64,000 nucleotides of DNA from Grifola frondosa (GCA_001683735.1 LUGG01000002.1:3038001-3102000), one strand, 5' to 3'; numbered from the stretch's first letter, positions 44,740 through 57,539 are shown. Translations and numbers: made by a program. The notes: a model not told the origin generated them from the sequence alone.

Positions 44740-45895
44740 AAAAACATTCTGTAATCATATTGTAGTCGGAGGAAAATTCAAATCTATATTTCAGAGTTTT
44801 AGCTAATGCTCCAGAGTTTAGCTGCATACTCTGGAGCTTAACTATATAATCAAACTTACTGTGAAGATATTATTTATATTTTAATTTTAACTCGGAGTTT
44901 GAGCTAATACTCTGAAGTTTAACTGCATAATCCAAAGTTACTCTCAAATATCATTTATATTTGAAATTTGAAGTTAACACTTCGGAGCTTAAGCTAATAA
45001 CCTAGAGTTTAAGCTAATAATCTGGAGTTTAAGCTAGTACAGCGGAGTTATAGCTAGTACATCAGAGTTTACATTGCACTCCAGAGTTGAAGTAATGCTC
45101 CAAAATCAAACTGTGAACTCTGGAGTTGTAGCTAATTTCAAATTTTACCTGTGAAGTCCATGGTTAAAGCTAATACACTGGAGTTCCACTCCACACTCCA
45201 AAGTTGGGCTAGTACCTTGGAGTTTGAGCTAATACTTTGAAATTTAGCTATAAACTTCAGAGTTAATACTAGTTAACCGGAGTTTAACTCCATACTTCAA
45301 AGTTGAGCTAATATTTCGGAGTTTTACTGTGAACTCTGAAGTTGGTGCTAGTACATCGGAGTTTAACTCCGTACTCTGGAGTAAAAGTAGGCACCTCAAA
45401 GTATTCCGGAGCTGAAGCTAGTGCTTCAAATTTTAACTGAAAAGTCCGGAGTTAAAGATAGTTAATCGGAGTTTAACTCCACACTCCAAAGTTGAGCCAA
45501 TACTCCGAAATTTGACTATGAACTCCAGAGTTGGAGCTAGGTCTTCAAATTTTAACTGAGAAGTCAGAGTTAGAGCCTAGTTAATCAGAGTTTAACTCCA
45601 CACCTTAAAGTTGGACTAGTACCCCAGAGTTTGAGCTAATACTCCAAAATTTAGCTAGAAACTCCAGAGTTGAAGCTCATTAACCAGAGTTTAATTCCGC
45701 ATTCTGAAGTTGAGCTCATACTTTAAAATTTAACTATGAACTCCAAAGTTGGAGCTAGCACATCGGAGTTTAACTTTGTTGAGCTAATACTCCAAAGTTT
45801 AAGTAAATACTCCGGAGTTCAACTCTATACTTTGAAGTGTAAGTAGACACTCCAAAGTTTGATTTCATACTCTAAAGTCCGGATATGTTACGGAA
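44740..45895. repeat. minisatellite built on ACTCCGGAGTT palindromes
   Basis: Dozens of degenerate units of ~20-40 bp around ACTC(C/T)(G/A)GAGTTT followed by AAGCTAATA or AACTC(C)ATA. The motif ACTCCGGAGT is itself a palindrome and appears in full and in decayed form. Drift is mostly C/T and A/G. No coding potential. Confidence 0.85.
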
Positions 45896-45899
45896 GCAT

Positions 45900-47930
45900 A
45901 CTGCTTTTGATATGTTTTAATTTCAGCCACCATATATTTTATTCCTCATTGCTTCCTCAATTCTTGACAGATCATCTTCACCTTAGACTCATTTAAAGGT
46001 GCTTCTTTAGGAGAACTAAAATATGTACATGATTTGGTATGAAAAATATACTATTTGAATATGATTGCCCAAAATGTTCTGCAAACTGGAAGATGAATAC
46101 TTGACCAATCAAAGTGTTTGAGGGATGCTTTTGATGGTGGAATTTATCCAAATAAGGTGCACTATACTCTGGCAAACTTCAGACAGTGTCATTATATCGC
46201 AGCCACTATTGTTATTAGGCGCGTACTGGTCCGCATCTGAAACACGATGTATCACACTTCCTCTAGACACCCTGAGAAGACTGCGCATTTACCCACGCAT
46301 ACATCCGCATCTTTCGCATACCGGTGCGGTGCATATCTGAACATGGCAGGTCTAGTGATCAGCCACCATAATTCCTGTGTTACTGTTCCCCTGGGTTGTC
46401 ATGATTTACTTGTACCACATTTCATTATTGACATTGTGGCTGATCCTTTCCCTGCTAGTCTACGATACTTCACAGGATATGTTCGCTGTGACATAGTTGT
46501 GATAGACTTACCGCATACCTCGCAATCATTTCGCATTTCAGATATGAAGAGTAGCTTATAAAAGAGTCATGTATAGTACGATACAGATCAGAGACATGTT
46601 TCCCCACAAGTACAGAGTTCAAAATTGTCGGCTTCACTTGCGATCGTGACCACCCTTCACTAAAAAGCTCTCCTCTCACTATGAAACTGCAACCGTGACA
46701 CTTGCAACTATACGAATAAACCATCATACACACTGCAACTTTGAGCTTGCGATCAAGGAGACCTCTTTAGTTGTGATACGCGTGGAGTGCACGAAGAACC
46801 AATATTGCTAAGCATTTCTTTTGCTTTGTTCTGCATTTTTGTTACCTCAGAGACGTGTGATTCACGTGCGACTCATGAGCATAGCCAGTTACACAACTCA
46901 GTGTAAGGGACCTCTGCGAGAAATCGAGAGCCCATTCGCGCTATATCTCATTGCTACTGACTTTACGATCTATAGGATACATATTTATTGTTTTATAGAT
47001 CAGAGTCAGCAAGAGAGTATCAACACGACACAAGTAAGCTATGAACAATCAGGGTGAAAGGAATACAGAAAGTATGGTGGCTGAACTACTACACCTGCCA
47101 CGTATAGCCATGCACTGCACTGGCATGCGAAATATGCGAAGGCACACACGAGTAGACATGCGGACTTCTCAGGGTGTCTGTTGTAAAGGAGAACATGTCA
47201 TGGCAGTAGTACAGTCCAAGATGTGCCTCAAACAATAGTGAAGACATCGAATTGACTTGTGGAGTCGTGTGGCGTAGCTAAATCAGTTATGGAAAGTATC
47301 TGGGGCTGGGTAAGAGTCGAAAAAACTGGGATCAAGTTTGACGTGTGTGATCCGTCAGGTAAACACATGTAGGATGCCGAACAATTGGGTTGCAAGTGTC
47401 TTGACACGTCACACGTTGCCATGAGGTGAATTTAAATAGTAGAATAACGTATCGTGTGAATTTGGAATATACAAAGTAGAGGAACCATTGATAGTTGACA
47501 TTCGACTGATCACACATCACAATGAAGCTGGAAATTATGGTGCAAGTGACCTGCGATGGCTGGATCAGGCACGATCCTACTAGAATAGCTCCTGGGCAAT
47601 TATCAGCTGTTCGAAATGCAAAAATGATTCGATGCACATATCTGAGGCCATCGTATCAATGTCGGGTCCCCTTCCAACAAACTGTGGAGCATTATCTATG
47701 ATAGGAGGAGATATCAGAAGACTTTGGTTGAAATACCTTGCATTGCAGAATGGGAGAAGTATGAACCAGGACAGTACTGTGTGACAATTAGGTAACTGGC
47801 GATGTATTATTATTGAATGTAATTGATAGTGTGTGTCATCAGTTATGACACACATTCGTGGAGGATAGCTGCAAAATGGCAGTCAGTACACTGCAAAACC
47901 TGTGAGTAATCACAAACACACATAATCAAG
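45900..47930. other. AT-rich stretch, nothing recognised
   Basis: Only short frames without family resemblance are present on either strand. Confidence 0.4.
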
Positions 47931-47949
47931 GAGAACTTCAGGATATACA

Positions 47950-49900
47950 ATATTTGTTGTCATAGAGGTAGTAGCATCTAGTGAAAGGAGGACTTTGATT
48001 AGACAGGAAGAAGTAGCCTGAGAAAGCACAACATAAAGTTGACCATGCAAGAAGATGGAGTCTGTAGATTGAGGTCAACAGTTTTAATGGACTGTTCTTG
48101 AGCTTTATTTATAGACATTGCAAAAGCCAACCTGACAGGAAAATGATGTCATTGTAGAACAAAAGAGAAGTCAGTATGTCCTTGGGATGGTGTGAGTGAT
48201 ATTCTAGGAATAAAGTCAACTGCAGCATCATGGTCGCCTCCAAGCAGCTGAAGCTCCAGAACTCAATCTGACATGTGAAGGAGAACCATTTGAGTACTGT
48301 TGCAAAAACTGCAAGATGGGGCAAGATTTTGAAGGAGCATGAGTGGGCAGCCAAGTTTGAGACAGAGTTCACCAGCAGGCAATCCTGACACATTAAGACT
48401 TCACAAGAACTCCAGTGGGAATGGATGATCATCTGTAGGGTCATCTGCACCCACCTCACTCATAACTGCATCAACACTCATACATACCCTTTTCTCACCA
48501 GACATCTGGTCTAAAACTGCAGCATTAAGACTGTTGAGATTGGCATTTCAAGCAGCAAGAATTGTGTGATTCAAGAAGTACTTTGGTGGAGGGGAAAATG
48601 TTGTTCCAATGTTGGGATAGACTGCATCAATTAAATATGATATGCTGGGAGAGACCATTTTCTGAGGTATATTAAGTTCTGCATCATTATTAGACCCCTA
48701 CCATGTCTAACATCCAGAAGCCAGTGAGCAAAATCAGCAGTGTTTGCATCATTTTCAAGATGCATATTATGCCTCAGTTGCAATATCTCAATATCCATCC
48801 ACAGTGATGCTGCAACAATATCCTCTCAAGAACCCTTGATGACAATGGGAAGAATCTGCTGGAGGTCCCCTCTGAAAACCACAGTAATGCCACTGAATGG
48901 TCGACTGCTGTCTCGAATATCATAAAGTGTGTGATCAACTGCTTCAGGTGTATGTCGATGCTGCATAGTGATCTCATCCCAGATAATAAGCCATGTTGCA
49001 CATAGCAGGCCTGCAAGTGTGGACTCCTTCAGAATGTTGCAACTGGATTGTGCATGCAAGTTTCTGACAGGAATTTTAAACATTGAGTGAGCTGTTTAAC
49101 CACCTTTGAGAAGTAGTGCAGCTATCCCTGGTGAAGCTACACATAGAACAATCCATCCTTCACTGTGAGCCTTGTTGCATACTGTGTTGTATATGAAGAT
49201 CTTTCCTGTCCCTGGACCATTCAAGAAGAACAAACCTCTGGTTTGATTCTCAATGGAGTCCAGAATTTTTTGGTAGACTTCAGCCTGCTCAAAATTGAGC
49301 TGAGGTTTGCAGGCCAGAGCCCTGGCATGTTCCTCATCATAATCATAGTTTATTTGCTTGGCAATGTATTCATTTTTAATTTGAGCATCCCAGGCATGCT
49401 GAGAAATTGGCATAGGAGGGAATCTCGCAAGTGAGCTGCCAGACTTATGGAGTATCTTGTTTAAGAGAAAGAGTCCAAAGTTGTATACCTCCTTGACAGC
49501 AGGATTTCACATCCCATGATGTGAAGTCAATAAGCAAGGTCATCACATATATGAGCCCAAAAAGTTCTGCCACAAAGCCTCAGGTTGGGCAGGCTGACCA
49601 AAAAAGTAGTATTGTAGCAAACAAATGATGAAGTCTCATTCCTGTTTGCATTGCAAAGGCATCTAGAAGGCATAATTTCCATTCACCATCATCCTGGAGG
49701 AGTCCACATGCCAGACAGGCTTGATGAAATGTGGAATATGCAATACTGTTGAAAGTGTGAAGATCTTTAAATAATTGTGGCCCCTTACATGGGTAGGAAA
49801 TCCTACTAAGTCCAGGTTATGTAGTGGCCAATTAGACAATTACTGAGCTGCCTTTAACCCCAGGACGCATGGTGAACTTTAGGGTAATCACTCCCAAAAT
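47950..49900 (-). pseudogene. PIF1/Helitron-type DNA helicase relic
   Basis: On the minus strand, in order: ACGLLQDDGEW (about 49690, the Helitron-helicase linker), [11 protein letters not shown] (Walker A, about 49215), WLIIWDEITM (Walker B, about 48985), GITVVFRGDLQQILPIV (about 48880), WMDIEILQLRHNMHLENDA (about 48790), FPLEFL with SGLPAGELCLKLG (about 48400), GGDHDAAVDFIPRISLTP (about 48220) and LAFAMSINKAQEQS (about 48120). These are the blocks of the superfamily 1 helicase of eukaryotic Helitrons and PIF1. The frames change several times and stops are frequent. The Walker A lacks one glycine. No Rep (HUH) part was seen to the right, so this is a fragment of a Helitron or a PIF1-like gene. 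Confidence 0.75.
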
Positions 49901-50613
49901 GAAGTTTTGTTTAACTACTGATTTGGCTGTAACTTCAACCCCCTTCAAGTCATATGACTATATTCCAGTACCAATGCATTCCCCCATTGGTTATATTCAT
50001 AGCAAATAATAAATAATATGACCCAATTACACAATGTAAAAAACAATACAATCCATGTATTCGTCTAGCCTGACATCACAAAGTTACATATATCCTTGCC
50101 AAGTGAGACCCTCCATCACCTGCCAATGACAGTCCTCCATCAATGGTTCCATGCATTGCATCATCCATTCCATGGCACAGACCCCACCCTGCAGTGCCAT
50201 CAGCGAACTCGAATATCAACAACAAGGCCCATATAACATACTGCTTTCTGCACCATGGGAATGATGCTGCATGCAATGTCAGTGTTGATCTCCAGGATGC
50301 ACTCAATGCATGTGTACACAAGGTCAGCCATGCACTCATCAGCAGTGAGCATGTTTGAGAGACTGAGCTAAGATGCCTCCACCATCGAGTCCATCACTGC
50401 AGAGGTGCATGCAGGGATTGTGCCCAGTCTCAGTCCTGCAGGCTAGTCGCCAATGTCAGTGACCATGAGAATGAATTGCTCGCTGTCTGGGCCAATGTCT
50501 GCCATGTCAAGCAGGTATATGTCATCATCAGGCATGGGCATGGGTAGCTGGAAGGAGATGGAGAGTGGGTGCAGCTTGGGCGAGATGGGCTTTGACTCGG
50601 CCTCAGAGTCTTA

Positions 50614-50991
50614 GTGTTGTCATGGCTTAGTCACACCTGTTTCAGCTTTTTAGATATTCTGACATGAATTTTGCAGATAATGACATGATCTTAATTGAAA
50701 TTCATAGCTAAGATGTATATGTATTTGAATGTAACACCACCATTTGCATAATTATCTTGAATATGTTTCAATTTCAGTTACATTGGTAAAGAAAGCTGAC
50801 TAAAAAGTCGGACTTTGCAATCAGCATTTTGGCTATATCTCCATCAATATGAGGTATAACATTTTGATATTTGGCAAGAGTATGCGGCTATATATAGGCT
50901 ACGAAATGAATGTAAGGTCACTATGATATCTAAAAACATGCCCATGTTATGAGTCATATATCATTTAGGCCTGACTTAGCTGCAGCAACAC
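50614..50991 (+). mobile_element. MITE copy 2 (complete)
   Basis: 378 bp, flanked by TA on both sides (50612-50613 and 50992-50993). It starts GTGTTGTCATGGCTTAGTCA and ends ...GACTTAGCTGCAGCAACAC, giving imperfect inverted ends GTGTTG/CAACAC. A TA duplication and short ends fit a Tc1/mariner-dependent MITE. Confidence 0.85.
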
Positions 50992-51178
50992 TACAGTGTC
51001 TTTCTTAGACAGGATTGGCTTGGCGATGTTGCACGAGATGGGCGTGGTGTCTTGCATGAGGGATGCAGTTGCTGTCTCATCCTGGTCCATCTCATTGTCC
51101 CTTGTTGGCCATCTCAACATTCTCTGGCTCTGGCAATGGTGTAGACAGTTCGTTTGTCTTGCCCTCATCATTGCTCAA

Positions 51179-52200
51179 TCACACATGTGTCAGTGGAGCA
51201 AGGGGGTGAGGGGAAAGGGGAGGGCTCACTTGCTTATTGTCTGTCTTGGCCCACTTGTATACTTTGAGCATGGAGCAGGGCAGTGCAACTAGATAAATGA
51301 TGGGACATGCATGCCTGCACACGCACCTCTGCCAATGTGCGGTCAGCACTCGCTCAAGCATGTATTGCATGCCACTCACCAGGGAAGATGTGCATGTGGT
51401 TGCCTGGTAGTGCATACATGAGCAAGGTGATGGTGGGAGAGCAAGAACATAAAGGAGAAGGGTGGGACCAGGAACTCCAACTGACCTTGGTCAGGATACA
51501 GTGTGTGCCCAACTGCTCCTCATTGAATGGCAAGCCCGATGTGAAGATGACTTTGCTGGAGAGCACTCCACAGCATCATAGAACTCACACTCGGAGAGTC
51601 ATGCAGTGTTTGAGAAAGGGAAGATGATAGGGGCATGCATATGGTGCAGACATGGTCTCGACAATCTCCTGGTTAAACCCACCCTGAAAATGGGTGCATT
51701 TAGCTGGTTGATGAGCCAGGGTGAGCAGTGAGCACACTTTGATGAGTGAAAGACTGAGCACCATTGTGAGCTTGATGTAGTCAGTCATGTCAGTGAGGTT
51801 CTTTGTCAGCATGCTGCTATAATCCTTGTGCACGAAAAGTCTGCATACAGACTCCGTCAGCTCAAGGGATTCAGAGATGCCATAGCATACTTAGAGTCAT
51901 CCAGGTTGCCTTCCTGCTGGAGGAGGTCTGCAAAGGTATCTTCGCAAACCAGCACATGACAGACATGGAGGACATGAAGAGTTGGATTAGTGCGAGGAAT
52001 TCCAAGTGGATATCAACACTTACTTAAAGCAGCATTGAGTGCACTACAGTGCATGCAAAATTGCCCGATGAAAGGCTTTGGGTCATGTTGCAGAGAAAGT
52101 CGATGGCAAGACAAGTTGAACGTCAAAGTGAAGTGAAAAGTTTGACAGGCGTGCATGCACTGGTGGACACTTCTGACTTGGTGCCATGGCCAATTCACCA
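51179..52200 (-). pseudogene. unrecognised decayed coding region
   Basis: On the minus strand, frames at 51585-51833 (YSSMLTKNLTDMTDYIKL), 51354-51566 and 51179-51415 follow one another with small frame shifts and read like a decayed protein. It may be the continuation of the transposon gene that ends at 52382, but I recognise no motif. Confidence 0.3.
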
Positions 52201-52381
52201 GACTCAGAAGAATGAAACATGATAATTCTAATGGCCAATAATTTACATTATAAAATATTATCTGACATTACTTAGGACCATTCTCTAACTTCAGGAAGGG
52301 TGACAGCAGCTTTGTCGAGTGGTGTAATTATGAATGAGCCCTGCAAAATCATCCAACCCCCCTGTCAGAACCTGCTAAGTT

Positions 52382-52860
52382 TCATATGGCAGTGAAGGCA
52401 ACATGGGACCAGTGAGTGAGGTAGACCCAGATGTCAATGTGCTGAAGTTGCTCGATGTGGCCTGTTTGTAGAAGTATGTTCACTGTCACTGGTTCCATCC
52501 GCAGTGCCCACACTTTCCACATCACTCTCTTGCCTGCTCTCTCTGTCACCCTGGTGCCCACCAAATCCTGCATCTGCTTTGTTACTGTCCAGATCAAGAC
52601 CCTTGACTCCACAATTTTGACAAAAGAATTTTCCTGCCAATCCAATATGACATGCAAATTCACTCTGCATTGGGTTGTCATCTAGAAAAGCAAGTACAAA
52701 TGGCACAACTAGAACAGGCTCATTCAAGTCACAATCCCATGCCCAGATGTCCTCCTTTTGGATCTCGCTGGAAGCTGTTTTAGCTGGGGTAAAATGCACC
52801 AATAATGATAATACATATGTGAGTTGATCAACTACGCTGTTCATCATTTTGAGTGGGGGT
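52382..52860 (-). pseudogene. basidiomycete transposon gene, downstream half
   Basis: On the minus strand: MMNSVVDQL, then IWAWDCDLNEPVLVVPFVL, GDNPMQSEFACHIGL (written DDNPMQ here) and KFFCQNCGVKG with a CxxC pair. These are hallmark phrases of a very common transposon-associated gene family of Agaricomycetes, which I place tentatively with Plavaka/CACTA-like elements. The left LTR of the gypsy element cuts the gene at 52860; its upstream half continues at 59629. Frames are disturbed below 52560. Confidence 0.65.
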
Positions 52861-53263
52861 TGTAACAATTTTCCCCTTTTGGACATAGACACTGGTTAGA
52901 TGCTAGGACATGACACATTTGGTCATATGGTTGAGCAGGTGATTTAGAGGAAGGAAACATCATAATGATGACATAAAGAGAGGTGTAATTAGTAAGGATA
53001 ATTGATGGATGAGTAAGGCAATATTGTGGGAAAGGATGCCATATGTACAAACAGACTTTAGTATATAAGATTGATTAAAATACCTGGAACAACAGCTTGT
53101 TTAACTTCGTTGAACCACATGCTTCATTTTCAGATAAGCTTGTATTTATTATATACCTGTAATGCTAGCTTTGTTGAATCACATGCTTCATTTCCAGGAA
53201 ACTCAGCCAGTGCAATTTGACAGATATGAGTAAGCATACTCAGGGTTTGGTCAATTTGTAACA
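52861..53263 (+). repeat. left LTR, 403 bp
   Basis: It begins TGTAACAATT and ends TTTGTAACA. It differs from the right LTR at 11 positions, all transitions (about 2.7%). Confidence 0.95.
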
Positions 53264-54090
53264 GTTTGAATGAGCTTTGCTGACACATCTCTCAGTGGCT
53301 ACTGAGCTTAAATCCATCAAGGAGTTCGAGCTTTCTCGTGCAGAGAACCTCGATATCAATTTCATCGGGCCCTCTCAATATGTCAATGTTACTCATCATG
53401 TTGATGGCATGAATTCGAATCACAAAGTCGCTGTCATCGGCTTCAGTCTCAACATCCTAAATGTGGTCAGCTGTGACCAATTCTCCATTCAATGTGACTA
53501 CTATCAGGTCGAGACACTTCAGTGACACCACCACCATGAAGATCTTTCATTCTGCACCAGGTACCAGCTCTATTTGCTGAGCTGCTACCTCAACAACCTC
53601 CACCTCTACCTCAATGACAATTGTCACCTTCCCCTGTGGGAGATCTTTGACATCATCCATTTTCACTTCAAATTTGGTCGAATCTGTGAGGAACCCAAAT
53701 ACTTTCCCACTGTTGAATGTCTGCTGATGTTCATCGGCAATGTGTTCAGTGACAACCTGAACTTTGCGAACACAGATTAGAGAGATTAGGGTGGCATCAT
53801 TTCTTTGCAATTTATTGTAATACCATGCGCATTCAATAACCAATTCAGTTCTGAGATATAATGAGGGTCTCCACCCAAATAAGTACTATTAGTTAGTGTT
53901 TACCTTTGATCGCTGAAAAGTTTCCACTTCAGTGTGGGTCTTCTAAGAAGTCAAAGGACTTACTCAGCTGCAGAATCGCTGCCTTGAACAAAGGCAGGCA
54001 TTCTGGCCAGCAATGCGACAGTATGTAGATAAACTAGTTACATAGTAGGGAGACTTCTCATTCTGGTCTCAGTCAACAACTGAAGCCCTC
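53264..54090 (+). other. retrotransposon leader with open frames
   Basis: Directly after the left LTR, plus-strand frames at 53277-53525 and 53574-53780 follow closely; neither resembles a retroelement protein that I know. No convincing tRNA-complementary primer site could be picked by eye beside the LTR. Confidence 0.4.
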
Positions 54091-54098
54091 ATGGCTAA

Positions 54099-54308
54099 AT
54101 GCCTGAGAATGCACTTCTTACTTTGATTGCTACCCAAACTGTCATCACTCTCATATTAATCCTCTCCATTGTCGGTCTCTTCTACTTCCTCAGAAGAAGA
54201 TACACCAAGATTCATGTTCAAATCACAAGAAATTCCACAGTGAGCTCGAATCTTCAGCCTCCAACCCCAATTACCCCCAATCTGAACCAGCCTCATAGAC
54301 CTAACTGA
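54099..54308 (+). CDS. small membrane-anchored protein in retrotransposon leader
   Basis: 69 residues with one hydrophobic helix (residues ~5-30, VITLILILSIVGLFYFLRRR) followed by basic residues, i.e. a single-pass membrane protein by composition. It ends 4 bases before the next frame (54313). I do not know this from other chromoviruses. Expression is unproven. Confidence 0.45.
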   Translation: MPENALLTLIATQTVITLILILSIVGLFYFLRRRYTKIHVQITRNSTVSSNLQPPTPITPNLNQPHRPN

Positions 54309-54312
54309 GACC

Positions 54313-54687
54313 ATGGAGGACCCATGGAGCCAGCCATGTTCCAGTATCCCCCCAGAGCAGATGACCAAAGAACAGCAAGCCCTTGAGAGGTTCGTGATGG
54401 GAATAGTGATCGGCCTGTTGAGAGAAGGCCTAATGAGTCATATCACCCATATCATGGAACTCGAGAATATGCAGAACTCATGGAGACCCTCAATGATCAG
54501 CCTGGAGAGCTGGTTGGTGGGACTGGTAACTGAGAACAAGAACCATCTCTCAAATATAGTCGAGTTGTCAGTGAGGGCAGACAAGGCTGAGGGAAAACTC
54601 TTTCAGGCTGAACAAGTCACCCAGAAACTTCGTGAGGATGTCAGCAGGCTGAGAAGCAAGAACAGAGTCTATGCAAGCATGTTCTAG
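54313..54687 (+). CDS. coiled-coil protein in retrotransposon leader
   Basis: 124 residues. The C-terminal half (VELSVRADKAEGKLF to LREDVSRLRSKNR) has a heptad-like pattern. It precedes gag and might be a pre-gag product. Gypsy elements of Agaricomycetes often have an upstream frame of this kind, to my recollection. Confidence 0.45.
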   Translation: MEDPWSQPCSSIPPEQMTKEQQALERFVMGIVIGLLREGLMSHITHIMELENMQNSWRPSMISLESWLVGLVTENKNHLSNIVELSVRADKAEGKLFQAEQVTQKLREDVSRLRSKNRVYASMF

Positions 54688-54816
54688 CTTGAACATCTTC
54701 TGTTCCCTGCAAGGTCACATCATCATACACCCAAATGGCTGAAGAGCCATTATTCTCACAGGTCTCCAACCCCAGCCCGGTTCCTTCCATGTTCACTGTC
54801 CCCTCCTATTCCTCGT

Positions 54817-55790
54817 TTGATGTCCCTAACTCTGAATATGATGGGGGGATTAGGTGCATCTGCAGGGGTGAGCTTTACTTCTAGGAAACTGAAGTTACAG
54901 TCTCCATCTCCCTTCATGAAGCTGACAAAGGAGACGTCAGCTGAACAGTGGATGAAACAGTGGAAGATGTACTTCGTATATTACGAAGTAAAACCTTCAA
55001 AAGACCATATCACTTTGGTTCTTGATTTGCTCCAAGAAGGAGCTCTAGATTTGGCATCATCCTACAGTGACAACTTCAATCAAGAGAACCCTGTTGGTTT
55101 CTGGAAGAAGTTTAAGGAGCAATTTTTAGGACAATACAGACACCTCAATGCTCAATTCAATGCTCAGCAAGTGCTGATGCATCTTCGCAACGATGGATCA
55201 GTTCAGGCATATGCGAACATTTCTGTCGCCATGCCCCTCAGTCCAGACACAATCAGCAGACACTCCTGTTGCTTCTCCAGACCCAAATAAAGATGTCGAT
55301 TCGAGACACGATCACCGATCATGAGATGCAACCAGCTACATGGGAGTCGTACCTTACCCAGGCCTTATGAATGGACCAGGCCTGCTCCATTTATGCTCAT
55401 CCTAGTTCATCTTCTCAGCAGCAGTCAAAGACGACTGCTTATCACCATCTGAATATGCAGAGTCAATCACACTCTGCTCAAACTCAAGCTCATGCCTGCA
55501 ATTCCAATGCAATGGACATTGATCATGTGATGGCATGTGTAAAAGGTGCGTGCTTTGTATATGGCAAGGTCAGACATCTGGCAAATGCTTGCCCAGATAG
55601 GAAGCCAAGCAAAATGTCCATCTGCGACATAGATATCAGTGAGCTTGCAAGGCTCGTGGGAGTGCAGCTTGTCGAGAGCAAAAAGAAGCCAATCAATAAG
55701 GGAAAGCAGAAAGAGGTTCTGGCAAAAGAGCCTGAGCTGTCTGCCTCCATTCAAAAGATAGGAGCAATCAGCTCATCATCAGTATGACAC
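54817..55790 (+). pseudogene. gag with zinc knuckle
   Basis: The capsid part is at 54817-55290: WMKQWKMYFVYY, the GFWKKFKEQFLGQYRH block typical of Ty3/gypsy gag, and QQVLMHLRNDGSVQAYA. A frame change near 55230-55370 leads to the nucleocapsid frame (55371-55787) with a decayed CCHC knuckle CFVYGKVRHLANAC, in which the second Cys is Tyr and the conserved GH is RH. A lysine-rich stretch follows. Confidence 0.75.
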
Positions 55791-56330
55791 ACGGATTTTT
55801 AGAAGTGCCTCATATCATCCCTGCTAACATGAAGGCTTCTCTCTCTCATAATCACTGTCAATGTATCAGTGTAACCGAAGTCTCCGGAAATAAACAAAAT
55901 TTTGATCTTCCAATTACAGGGAGTGGTATGAAAGGATCTGTTAAAATGCAGGCACTTTTGGACTCTGGAGCTTTTTCAGTTTTTATCCATGAATGATTTG
56001 TGCGAAAGCACAAGGTAGAGGTGAAAACCCTTAAAAAGCACTTAGTAGTCTATAATGCAGACCAGTCCAAAAATGAAGGTGGACTGATCCAGGTCTACAC
56101 AGTGCTCAGGCTCAAAATAGGTGATCACGAGTCAGAAGTTCCCATGCTCGTGACCAATGTAGGCAACTGAGACTTGACCATCAGTCTAGACTCCATTCGA
56201 TGCCATAATCCAGAAATACATTGGGACACCAGGACTCTAGAATTCACAAGGTGCCCTAAAGAATGTAGGCCTTGATTCGCAAAGGAGGAAAAAAAAGAGA
56301 AGCAGATAATGGAGAAAGCTGATCAAATCT
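55784..56330 (+). pseudogene. aspartyl protease region
   Basis: The active-site phrase ALLDSGAFSVFIHE (about 55955-55996) is present, then a TGA where an arginine is expected, then VRKHKVEVK...VYNADQS and a second TGA at about 56170. The protease would process Gag-Pol. Confidence 0.75.
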
Positions 56331-56399
56331 TAGCATCCACGGGTAGGCTCTGTGTGGCTGAGATGAGTGACACAAAAGCCCCATCACAGCCTGCTTGGG

Positions 56400-57410
56400 A
56401 AGAATGAATGGAACTTGAAGAGGAGTTCATTCATGCAGATGATGAAATTCCCTTGGGTTATCGCTATTCAAAGTGGTATTGGGAGTTTTATAAGGACACT
56501 GTGGTTTGGTACGAGGTTGATTCTGAGTTCGTTGGGGCTACAACAATGTTTGAATCAAGGATGGTGACCAATGAAAAGCAGCTTTTAGAACACACCAAGG
56601 CTTGTTTGAGCCTACAGTTATGTTCTTTGGACTACACAGTTCTCCCAGAATGTTTCAGGCACTGATGAACAAGATCTTAAAGGACCTCATTCTTGAAGGA
56701 CATGTGGTTATTTACCTCGATGATATTCTCATCTTCACCACTGACCTTCACACTCATCGGCATCTCACGTGTGAGGTACTCAAGTGCTTACAAGACAACG
56801 ACTCGTTCCTGAAACTGGAGAAATGTTTGTTTGAAGAATTGTCCATCAATTACCTTGGTATGATCATCTTGCAGAACTCCATCTCCATGGACCCAAAAAA
56901 GTCGAAGGAGTTCTCGATTAGCCTGTACTCAAAACTGTTAAAGAAGTTCAAGCCTTTTTAGGCTTTGCAAACTTTTACTGGTGCTTTATCCAAGGATTCG
57001 CAGATGTGTTCAAGCTGCTGAACATTCTAACTCGGAAGGGCTTCAAATGGCAATGGGAACAAGAACAACAAGACACCTTTGAAACTCTGAAGTGTGCGTT
57101 CACTTCCATGCCTATCCTGAAACTTCCTGATCTGGATCAGCCATTCAGATTAGAAATGGATGCTTCAGATTTTGCAACAGGTGCTGTTTTTGAACAATGA
57201 GATAATGAAGGAGCCTGGCACCTGGTCACTTTTTATTCTAAAGGGCTAAATGAACATGAGCACAATTATGAGATATATGACAAAGAATTGCTTGCAATTA
57301 TTCATGCCCTAGAAGAATGTCGACATTACCTTGAAGGAGGCCCTCACCCAATTGAAATTTGGTCAGATCACAAGAATCTTGAATACTTTCATAAAGCTCA
57401 AGATCTTACA
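56400..57410 (+). pseudogene. reverse transcriptase and RNase H
   Basis: The reverse transcriptase fingers are heavily altered, but the palm is clear: FFGLHSSPRMFQALMN, VIYLDDILIFT (YxDD, about 56717) and KLEKCLFE. After a frame change and a TAG near 56920 comes QAFLGFANFYWCFI. RNase H follows with FRLEMDASDFATGAV, YDKELLAIIHALEECRHYL and IEIWSDHKNLEYF (about 57155-57390). Confidence 0.85.
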
Positions 57411-57539
57411 CAATGACAAGCTTGCTGGCTCTTATATCTTACCCGGTTCCATTTCATGATTCATCATCATCCGGGAAAAACTATGCAGTGAGCGGACCCA
57501 TTGTCATGCAGAATTAACCATGAAGAGGGGGTTGCCCTA

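Noticed and set aside
52434..52892. 152-codon minus-strand frame starting inside the left LTR
   Set aside because: Its first residues come from the LTR; the true gene continues on the other side of the insertion at 59629.
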